This document shows positions 1 to 5,550 of a stretch of DNA of 7,479 nucleotides, in pieces (the first letter of the stretch is position 1; the number at the start of each line of letters is the position of its first letter). This DNA is from Acidobacteriota bacterium (GTDB taxonomy: Bacteria; Acidobacteriota; Terriglobia; Terriglobales; Acidobacteriaceae). Under the pieces are notes generated by a model. That model did not search any database. It saw only the letters and a list, made by a program, of their open reading frames with translations, and was not told the DNA's origin. The position numbers and the translations under genes were made by a program. The stretch spans positions 1 to 7,479 of the forward strand of contig JAJXXG010000937.1 of NCBI GenBank assembly GCA_021781255.1, in the 5' to 3' direction.

Positions 1-93
1 GGGGTCAAACTGGTAACGTATCACCCCAAAAAGAGGGATTCTTAAGCGGCATATCCGTGCATACACTGGAGTTGGCCAAAGATCGCGTGCTCC
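1..93. other. Upstream region of the AAA ATPase gene
   Basis: No gene is visible here. The reading frame of the downstream ATPase is open back to a TAA at 43-45 but contains no ATG, GTG or TTG between that stop and the TTG at 94. A weak promoter-like pair can be drawn (TTCTTA, 17 bp, TACACT at 62-67), but it matches the sigma-70 consensus poorly and I do not call it. No Shine-Dalgarno sequence lies at a proper distance before position 94. Confidence 0.4.
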
Positions 94-1710
94 TTGTGGG
101 TGGAAGCACAACCAAAGCGGCGATATTTGGCATCCACGTTCAAGGGCAAAGAAACTGCCCGGGAGGCCACCATCGACTCGCGAGTGCGGTTAGGCGATCT
201 TTTAATCCGGGCAAACCTCGTCACCGAGAAGGAAGTAGCCGTGGCGCTCAGCCATATGCACGAGCATGGTGGCCGGCTTGGCGACAGTCTGGTCGCGGTC
301 GGAGCCATCGACCAGGTCGTGCTGGATGGTTTTATTCATCGGATTCCCCAGGAGCCGAAGAACATCGCGGAGACCGGCATTGAAGAGTCCGAATTGCTGG
401 CGCTGCTGATGAAGCTGGTCTACTCCTACGGCCTCAGCAACGTTCCGCAGTTTACCGAAGCGATCAAACTGCCGATGACCCTGGTCCTGGACCTGACGCA
501 ACTCGCCATTGAGCGTCAGTTGCTGTACACGCTGGGCGCGCGCAATTCCGAGAGCCCCCTCGGCATCAATTACGCGCTGACCGAAGAAGGACGGCGCTGG
601 ACCCAGGAATCGATCAAGCGGTCAGGTTACGTTGGCCCTGCCCCGGTGCCCGTGGAAGAGTTCATCGAGCGCGTCACGCTGCAAAAGCCTACGAATGAGC
701 GCATCAGCGCGGACCGCATCGTTAAGGCGCTCAGCGACCTGACCCTGACCAGCAGCATCGTGGAACAAACCGGACCGGCGCTGAACTCCGGCCGCGCCAT
801 CCTGCTTTACGGACCGCCGGGCAACGGCAAGACGTCCGTCGCGGTGAGTTTTGCCAGCGTTTTTCACGACGTGATCTATGTTCCCTACGCCATCATGGTG
901 GAGGGCTCGATCATTCGCTTCCACGATCCCAGCATTCACGTGCCGATCAGCCCGATCTTGCAGAATGAAGACGACAACCAGTCGTTCATCCGGCGCGAAA
1001 CCTACGATATGCGCTGGGTCTCGACGCGCAGGCCATTCGTCATTACCGGCGGTGAGCTGACTCTGGACATGCTGGAGCTGCGCTACGACCCGGCGGGTCA
1101 CTTTTACGATGCCCCGCTGCATATGAAAGCACTGGGCGGATGCTTCTTCATCGATGACTTCGGCCGCCAACTGGTAAGCCCGGTCAACCTGCTGAACCGC
1201 TGGATCGTGCCCCTGGAGAGCCGCATCGACTACCTCCGGCTGCAAACCGGCAAGACCATCGGCATCCCGTTCGAAGAGCTGGTGATCTTCTCCACCAACC
1301 TGGAGCCTGAAGACCTGATGGACCCGGCCTTTCTCCGCCGTTTGCCGTATAAAATCGAGGTCGGCGCACCGGATCTGGATCATTACCGGGCCATCTTCGA
1401 CCGGGAGTGCAAGCGGCATGGCCTCGCCCTGCGCGACGATGTGTTCAACTTCATTCTCTACATGGTGAAAGAGGAGATGGGCCTCGATCTCGCCGCCTAT
1501 CATCCACGCTTCATCGTGGATCAGGTAGTGGCAACCTGCCGCTTCCTGGGACTGGACCCGGAGATCAAGTCCCCCTACGTCGATTACGCCATTAACAACC
1601 TCGGCGTTCGGCGGAGCTCCAAGCTAGAGGCCGGTACCGGCCAGCCCCGTCAACGGACGACGGCAGCGGTCCCGGTCCCCGTCCACAATGAGCGCACCGG
1701 CCTCTATTAG
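94..1710 (+). CDS. AAA+ ATPase with N-terminal MshEN/GspE-N-like domain
   Basis: A predicted cytoplasmic ATPase of 538 residues; its substrate is unknown. Residues 31-86 hold two tandem half-motifs (RLGDLL at 32-37, RLGDSL at 61-66, each followed by a hydrophobic helix pattern) like the N-terminal domain of GspE/PilB/MshE ATPases, some of which bind cyclic di-GMP. Residues about 95-180 look like a winged-helix or other helical domain. The AAA core follows: Walker A GPPGNGKTS at 240-248, Walker B CFFIDDFGR at 350-358, sensor-1 VIFSTN at 397-402, and arginine-finger candidates R415/R416 in FLRRLPYKI. The tail after residue 505 is basic and probably disordered. It is not a GspE-type secretion ATPase, because the C-terminal core is of AAA type. 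The family is, from memory, often found near pilus or surface-structure genes; here the neighbour is a convergent exopolysaccharide gene. The start is uncertain: TTG at 94, GTG at 100, TTG at 127 and GTG at 184 are all in frame, none has a clear ribosome binding site, and the first in-frame ATG (residue 55) would cut the domain. Confidence 0.85.
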   Translation: MWVEAQPKRRYLASTFKGKETAREATIDSRVRLGDLLIRANLVTEKEVAVALSHMHEHGGRLGDSLVAVGAIDQVVLDGFIHRIPQEPKNIAETGIEESELLALLMKLVYSYGLSNVPQFTEAIKLPMTLVLDLTQLAIERQLLYTLGARNSESPLGINYALTEEGRRWTQESIKRSGYVGPAPVPVEEFIERVTLQKPTNERISADRIVKALSDLTLTSSIVEQTGPALNSGRAILLYGPPGNGKTSVAVSFASVFHDVIYVPYAIMVEGSIIRFHDPSIHVPISPILQNEDDNQSFIRRETYDMRWVSTRRPFVITGGELTLDMLELRYDPAGHFYDAPLHMKALGGCFFIDDFGRQLVSPVNLLNRWIVPLESRIDYLRLQTGKTIGIPFEELVIFSTNLEPEDLMDPAFLRRLPYKIEVGAPDLDHYRAIFDRECKRHGLALRDDVFNFILYMVKEEMGLDLAAYHPRFIVDQVVATCRFLGLDPEIKSPYVDYAINNLGVRRSSKLEAGTGQPRQRTTAAVPVPVHNERTGLY

Positions 1711-1789
1711 CGCGCTTCATTGCCCTGCGAATCGCTCGCTCTGCGCCCGGGACGGTCCGCCAACCCCGCATGACCCGCAAGTACAGCGC

Positions 1790-1826
1790 CCTGCCGGCTG
1801 CCATCGCCATCCGAGGGTCCGGCAGG
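1790..1826. terminator. GC-rich inverted repeat, possible bidirectional terminator
   Basis: CCTGCCGG at 1790-1797 is the exact reverse complement of CCGGCAGG at 1819-1826, with 21 nt between. The position, 80 bp after the ATPase stop and 110 bp after the transferase stop on the other strand, fits a shared transcription end. There is no T-tract on either side and the loop is long, so it is not a standard intrinsic terminator. It could be chance in GC-rich DNA. Confidence 0.3.
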
Positions 1827-1854
1827 CAACCGCGGGCAACCGCGGGCAACCGCG
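1825..1854. repeat. Three perfect tandem copies of a 10-bp unit
   Basis: The unit GGCAACCGCG occurs three times head to tail (1825-1834, 1835-1844, 1845-1854) without mismatch, followed by a partial GC. It begins inside the right arm of the inverted repeat at 1819-1826. It is non-coding. Replication slippage is the likely origin; a binding-site role cannot be excluded. Confidence 0.85.
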
Positions 1855-1936
1855 GCCGTTTCCTGTTGAACCGGTCTGAAGAGAAGCGCCGCTGGAGGAC
1901 GCACACGCACTGCCGGGCGCTGGCGAGCGCTGGCGG

Positions 1937-3454
1937 CTATGAGCCCGTACCGGAAAAGACCACGCCGATGGTGCGCAAAATGATCTTAAAGTCCAGCCAG
2001 ATGCTCCAGTTGTCGATGTAGGTAACATCGAGCGAAACGTAGCTGGCAAAGGAGGGATCCTGGCGGCCCTGCACTTGCCACAGCCCGGTGATTCCCGGCG
2101 TCACGTCCAGCCGGCGAAGATGGCTGAGGTCGTACTTGCGCACCTCCCCGGCCAACGGTGGACGGGGACCGACAATGCTCATATCGCCGACCAGCACATT
2201 GAAGAATTGCGGCAGCTCATCGAGCGAGTATTTGCGCAGGAAACGCCCCAGGCGGGTGATGCGCGGGTCTTTTGAGACTTTGAAGAGCACACCGTCGCGC
2301 TCGTTCATATGCATGATTTCGGCACGGCGCACCTCCGCATCGCGCACCATGGTGCGAAATTTGATGCAGCGGAAGACAACGCCCTTCTTCCCGATGCGCT
2401 CCGAGGCATAAAAGACCGGTCCCGGCGAATCCAGTTTGATGGCGAGAGCCAACGCCAGGATCAGCGGCGAAAGCACGGCCAGTACAAGCGCGGAGAACAC
2501 CGCATCGAAGACTCGCTTAAAAAGCAGCCCCAGTTCGGGGACTTCGCCGCGATGCAGCGGAATCGTGGGAAACTGCCCTATATATTCGATCGGGCTGTCC
2601 CACGCCACACCGTCGTACATGTCGGGAACCACGCGCAGGTCAACGCCATGCGCGCGCGCCTGTTCCAGAACGTCTTGAACGATCCTGCGCTCGCACGACG
2701 TGGTAAAGAAGATCTCGTCGATAAACTGCTTGCGCGCATTCTGGAACAGCGAGTCGAGGTTGCCCACGACATCGCCGGGCATCAGGGCAGTGCGGCAAAC
2801 CGATCCAGGCAGTTCAATAAAGCCTTTGAAGGTGTAGCCCAGGTGCTTGATGCTGTCGATATGGTGGCGCAGAGCCTGGGCCTCAGGACCGGTGCCCACA
2901 ATCAGCACGTTCCGCGTGTCCACTCCGCGTTCGAATCGCCGATAGAGAAGTATCCGGTAAACCAGCCGCCGCAGACCCAGCCCTACCGTCACCAATACCA
3001 CCGTTCCGAGCACAATGCTGCGCGGGATAAAGACACCGCGCACCATGTAGAGCGCGCCGGTAAGCAGCAGTCCCGAAGTCAGGCAGGCCTGCGCGCTGAG
3101 CCGCTGCTCGTGCAGGTAGTTGGTAAGGCGTGCCGGAGTGTACAGATGCATGCGGCGGCTGATGGCGATAAGCGTGAAGCTGAAGCCGCACAGCAACGCC
3201 GCCAGAATCCAAACCGAGCGGCCAAAGAACAGCGTTCCCTGCCAAATACCTCTGGCGCCGTTCAGGATGCTGGTATGAAACCCTGCAATCGTTGCCACGG
3301 CCGCGGCGAGCAGGATGGTAGCGGCGTCCAGAAACATCCAGAGCCGGGCCGTGCCATGCGAGCTTCGCTCGGGACCGCCTAGCGCTACCGTTTCAGTTTC
3401 GGCTGACAAAGCCAGGGAAGATGAAAGCCTTTGCCAAAATTCCGAACTCGCCAT
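1937..3454 (-). CDS. Polyprenyl-phosphate hexose-1-phosphate transferase, exopolysaccharide initiation (WcaJ/EpsE type)
   Basis: An inner-membrane enzyme of 505 residues that should move a sugar-1-phosphate (glucose or galactose type) from its UDP-sugar to undecaprenyl phosphate, the first step of exopolysaccharide repeat-unit assembly. The order is typical of the large-format family: four predicted membrane helices (about 39-59, 75-97, 121-141, 143-160), a Rossmann-like domain opening with NVLIVGTGPEA at 182-192, a membrane-inserted helix at about 314-340, and the C-terminal bacterial sugar transferase domain. That domain shows DSPGPVFY (342-349), KFRTM (365-369), SLDELPQ (410-416, with the Asp-Glu pair at 412-413 expected in the active site), GDMSIVGPRP (423-432) and PGITGLWQVQGR (453-464). 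Length and both ends are normal, so it is intact. The ATG at 3454 has a GAGG 13 nt upstream, rather far. No other polysaccharide genes are in view, so it is either solitary or at the edge of a locus. The sugar cannot be read from sequence alone. Confidence 0.93.
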   Translation of the reverse strand: MASSEFWQRLSSSLALSAETETVALGGPERSSHGTARLWMFLDAATILLAAAVATIAGFHTSILNGARGIWQGTLFFGRSVWILAALLCGFSFTLIAISRRMHLYTPARLTNYLHEQRLSAQACLTSGLLLTGALYMVRGVFIPRSIVLGTVVLVTVGLGLRRLVYRILLYRRFERGVDTRNVLIVGTGPEAQALRHHIDSIKHLGYTFKGFIELPGSVCRTALMPGDVVGNLDSLFQNARKQFIDEIFFTTSCERRIVQDVLEQARAHGVDLRVVPDMYDGVAWDSPIEYIGQFPTIPLHRGEVPELGLLFKRVFDAVFSALVLAVLSPLILALALAIKLDSPGPVFYASERIGKKGVVFRCIKFRTMVRDAEVRRAEIMHMNERDGVLFKVSKDPRITRLGRFLRKYSLDELPQFFNVLVGDMSIVGPRPPLAGEVRKYDLSHLRRLDVTPGITGLWQVQGRQDPSFASYVSLDVTYIDNWSIWLDFKIILRTIGVVFSGTGS

Positions 3455-3479
3455 AGTTAGCTTTGGACCTCAGACTTTC

Positions 3480-3491
3480 AGAAGCGCTTCT
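3480..3491. promoter_or_regulatory. 12-bp perfect palindrome in the transferase leader, possible operator
   Basis: AGAAGCGCTTCT is perfectly self-complementary and lies 25 bp upstream of the transferase start codon, just upstream of its GAGG. Position and symmetry would suit a dimeric regulator, or a small hairpin affecting ribosome access. No regulator gene is nearby and no second copy was noticed in the window. Confidence 0.3.
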
Positions 3492-3707
3492 ACGGCGGCC
3501 TATCCGGCCCCGACAAAGCTCAATCCGACGGAGAAGACTCATCAAGACAATCAACTAGCGCAGCCACTCATCTCTTGTCAGGCAGCCTGTGCTATTCAAA
3601 ACGATCCTGATCACGCGTAAATCCCAGATATCAGCCGCGCTAGAAAGCCTTGCCTTATTGCCCTGTGGTTCCGACCCAGTGCCAGGGGGTGCAGTTTTAA
3701 TTAGCTT

Positions 3708-3728
3708 CGCCCAATAAAATGATGGGCG
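3708..3728. repeat. Small inverted repeat in the intergenic stretch
   Basis: CGCCCA at 3708-3713 pairs with TGGGCG at 3723-3728 across a 9-nt AT-rich loop. It could form a short hairpin on either strand. No T-tract follows it in either direction, so I do not call it a terminator. It may simply be part of a leader structure. Confidence 0.3.
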
Positions 3729-3840
3729 GCAAGAAAATAGCAGCAACTACGCATTACGACAGAGAGCTGGGGGCAAGTTACGGAATGGTCACGCTCTCTT
3801 GGTTCTAAACATCTGGCCTATCTTACTCCACCGCCTTGAG

Positions 3841-3861
3841 AAAGACAATAAAGTCTTTATT
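3841..3861 (-). terminator. Hairpin at the stop codon of the ABC ATPase gene, weak terminator candidate
   Basis: AAAGAC (3841-3846) is complementary to GTCTTT (3853-3858) with a 6-nt loop. An alternative 15-bp odd palindrome (3847-3861, AATAAAG-T-CTTTATT) overlaps it and includes the TAA stop codon at 3857-3859. It lies at the end of the three-gene minus-strand cluster. The stems are short and AT-rich, and there is no long T-tract, so termination here is only a suggestion. Confidence 0.25.
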
Positions 3862-4723
3862 CCGTTGGCAGTAGGTAGGCATCAAGCGATAAAAACTGCT
3901 GAATCTCAGGATCGTCCGAGCCAAGAAAATCCTGGAGCGAGCCGAAGAACAATGCCCTTCCCTTGTGGAGAAAAAGAACCGTATCCGCCAGTTGGCGGGC
4001 GAAACGCGTGTCGTGGGTAACCACGATGCTGGTAAAGCCCAGCTGGTGCTTGAGGCGCTGGATAAGATGCCCCAGCCGGCGGGCAATAATGGGGTCCACC
4101 ATCGTGGTGGGCTCGTCGTATAACACCACCTCAGGCTGCGCGGCTAGCGCCCGGGCCATTGCCACGGCCCGCTTGCGGCCGGTGGACAGGCTGGCCGGCA
4201 GCGCTTCCATCACATCTTCCGCGCCTACCAGGCTGATGAGCCGGTCCACAAGCTGGTTGACCTGGTCATCGTCCAGCCCGCCGCGCTCTCGCAGCGGAAA
4301 GGCCACGTTCTCGCGAACGCTGAGCGAGTCAAACAGGGCGCCATTCTGAAAGACCATGGTCACGCGCTTGCGGATAGCGCGCATGCCCTCTTCGCCGAGG
4401 CTTGTCACCTCCTGCCCTTCCACGCAAATCGAGCCGGAATCCGGCTGGAGAAAGCCCATGATCATCCGCAACGACACCGATTTCCCCACGCCACTGCGGC
4501 CAAGAATGCATAGCGTTTGCCCGCGATTCACGGAGAAGCTTACGTCTTCGAGCACCGCGCGGCCATCGAAGGAGATGGAGACATTACGAAACTGAATGGC
4601 CGGCAGCGCAGTCTCGGAGCTGCGCTCTGCGCGAGCCTGTTCCTTTTCATCGGCGCCGGCCAGAACATCAAGCTCCGCTTCCAGCGGCTCGATCGGCTCG
4701 GGTTGGAGAGGAGCATCCGCCAT
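3857..4723 (-). CDS. ABC transporter ATP-binding protein, MlaF-like (lipid/organic solvent transport)
   Basis: A cytoplasmic ATPase subunit of 288 residues, most like MlaF/Ttg2A, which powers phospholipid movement between inner and outer membranes with an MlaE permease and an MCE-domain protein. An acidic, probably flexible stretch (1-40) precedes the nucleotide-binding domain: Walker A GRSGVGKS (75-82), Q-loop in FQNGALFDSLSV (125-136, a typical MlaF sequence), signature LSTGR (179-183), Walker B VVLYDEP (199-205), D-loop MVDP (208-211) and switch His237 in THD. The ending DPEIQQFL (271-278) is also MlaF-like. The signature and D-loop differ from the usual LSGGQ/LSGGM and GLDP. I chose the ATG at 4723 because it gives 56 bp of clear space after mobA. 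An in-frame ATG at 4876 would add 51 residues of Arg/Ala-rich sequence lying inside the mobA frame. The ribosome binding site is weak. No permease or MCE gene is in the window, so its partners must lie elsewhere. Confidence 0.88.
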   Translation of the reverse strand: MADAPLQPEPIEPLEAELDVLAGADEKEQARAERSSETALPAIQFRNVSISFDGRAVLEDVSFSVNRGQTLCILGRSGVGKSVSLRMIMGFLQPDSGSICVEGQEVTSLGEEGMRAIRKRVTMVFQNGALFDSLSVRENVAFPLRERGGLDDDQVNQLVDRLISLVGAEDVMEALPASLSTGRKRAVAMARALAAQPEVVLYDEPTTMVDPIIARRLGHLIQRLKHQLGFTSIVVTHDTRFARQLADTVLFLHKGRALFFGSLQDFLGSDDPEIQQFLSLDAYLLPTE

Positions 4724-4779
4724 GGTGTCCAAGAACAGCTTACGCGATGCGGCGATCGCTTTCCCCCGGCCGCGCCGTC

Positions 4780-5535
4780 TCAGCGCCGGCTCTGGATCGC
4801 CTCCGCGCGCGCCAGATCGGCCGGCGTATTCAGGTTGAGGAACCAGTGCAGCGGCGGCAAGCTCAGCGGATGGCATATCTGACCGGCCTGAACAAGTGAT
4901 TCCACCGCTACGTTATGGATCGTTTGCCCCAGCTCGTGCGCTGCCGTTCGAAAGGCGGAATAACAGCCGCAACGTCGCCTGTCCAGCTCGCGCTGCAGCA
5001 CCGGCAGCGCAGCCCGGTCGATCACCGCGGGAAAGGTCTGCGTGAATCCTGAAAGCGTAGGCGCGACCACTGCGCTGCCAGTGATTTGCGCATGGCGCAG
5101 TAGCACGACCAGCAGCGACGGCGGAAGAAGCGGTAAATCGACGGGGGAAAAAACCGTGTGGCGCACGGTGGCGGCGTCCAGTGCGGCGCAGATGCCTGAT
5201 AGGGGCCCAAGGCCCGGTAGAGCGTCCGGAATGACCGGAGCAAAGGCGGCAAACGCCGAGCATGCCGAAGGCGTTGCCCCGGCAATCGCGGCCTGAAGAC
5301 CGGCCTGCTGAAGAATGCCAAGGGCGTGCGCAATCAGCGGCCGGCCTAAAAACTCAACGAAGGCCTTATCGCGGCCCATGCGGCTGGACTGGCCACCGGC
5401 CAGAACGCAACCCTGGGCGTCGGGCTCTGCCAGGCGATCTTCTGCCCTGCCGCCGCTTGCGTCGCATCGGGATACGCCGCCCGCCGCAGAATATGGTGAG
5501 GCCCTGGGCGCCTGCGGCTGGCCGGCAGAATTCAA
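4780..5535 (-). CDS. mobA: Molybdenum cofactor guanylyltransferase (MobA family)
   Basis: A cytoplasmic nucleotidyltransferase of 251 residues that should attach GMP from GTP to molybdopterin-bound Mo, giving the guanine dinucleotide cofactor of DMSO-reductase-type enzymes. The nucleotide-binding motif LAGGQSSRMGRDKA sits at 45-58. PDALPGLGPLSGI follows at 103-115. The metal-binding Asp133 lies in SPVDLPLLPPSLL (130-142), and the C-terminal NLNTPADLARAE is at 234-245. These match MobA better than CofC or sugar nucleotidyltransferases, though substrate cannot be proved. Family members are usually about 190-220 residues and begin just before the LAGG motif. Here about 40 Ala/Gly/Arg-rich residues precede it. 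The TTG start at 5535 is nevertheless well supported: GGAGGAGG lies 7 nt upstream and the TTG overlaps the dipeptidase TGA. No other molybdenum-cofactor gene or molybdoenzyme is visible here. Confidence 0.88.
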   Translation of the reverse strand: MNSAGQPQAPRASPYSAAGGVSRCDASGGRAEDRLAEPDAQGCVLAGGQSSRMGRDKAFVEFLGRPLIAHALGILQQAGLQAAIAGATPSACSAFAAFAPVIPDALPGLGPLSGICAALDAATVRHTVFSPVDLPLLPPSLLVVLLRHAQITGSAVVAPTLSGFTQTFPAVIDRAALPVLQRELDRRRCGCYSAFRTAAHELGQTIHNVAVESLVQAGQICHPLSLPPLHWFLNLNTPADLARAEAIQSRR

Positions 5536-5550
5536 CTGCCGACCTCCTCC
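5532..5550 (-). promoter_or_regulatory. Strong ribosome binding site and TTGA coupled start of mobA
   Basis: GGAGGAGG (5550-5543 on the minus strand) is followed after 7 nt by TTG (5535-5533), whose last two bases form the TGA (5534-5532) ending the dipeptidase. The site decides the mobA start despite the rare codon and indicates translational coupling of the two genes. Confidence 0.75.

Larger units (their letters stand above)
1711..1936. other. Convergent intergenic region
   Basis: This gap lies between two converging stop codons, so it should hold transcription ends for both genes. It contains one GC-rich inverted repeat and one short tandem repeat, listed separately. The short open frames crossing it on both strands have no recognisable protein features and differ in every frame, as expected for non-coding GC-rich DNA. 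Confidence 0.6.
3455..3856. other. 402-bp gene-free stretch with lower GC
   Basis: This region separates the polysaccharide transferase from the upstream ABC ATPase gene. It is visibly richer in A and T than the flanking genes. Short open frames cross it on both strands, the longest being 63-101 codons, but none has a recognisable motif or good start signals. It probably carries the transferase promoter and leader. I could not identify a -35/-10 pair worth calling. Three symmetric elements within it or at its edge are listed separately. Confidence 0.6.

Noticed and set aside
622..1503. 293-codon open frame on the minus strand opposite the AAA ATPase
   Set aside because: It lies wholly antisense to a gene with clear AAA motifs, and its protein has no recognisable domain and an odd Asp/His/Gln/Val-rich composition. 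This is the usual mirror effect of GC-rich codon use.
2309..3382. 357-codon open frame on the plus strand opposite the sugar transferase
   Set aside because: The opposite strand encodes an intact transferase with all family motifs. The plus-strand product is rich in Gln, Arg and His with no domain or membrane pattern, so it is a shadow frame.
3674..3690. TGGCAC on the minus strand resembling the -24 half of a sigma-54 promoter upstream of the transferase
   Set aside because: The -12 half (TTGC at the correct spacing) is missing; the sequence there is CGGAA.
3555..3746. 63-codon minus-strand frame in the lower-GC stretch
   Set aside because: No domain, no ribosome binding site that stands out, and no similarity that I recognise. 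It is listed only as part of the gene-free region.
4724..4876. Upstream ATG at 4876 as the start of the ABC ATPase
   Set aside because: It would add 51 Arg/Ala/Gly-rich residues that mostly overlap the 3' end of mobA, whose NTPADL motif shows that mobA is the real frame there. The ATG at 4723 gives a normal family length.
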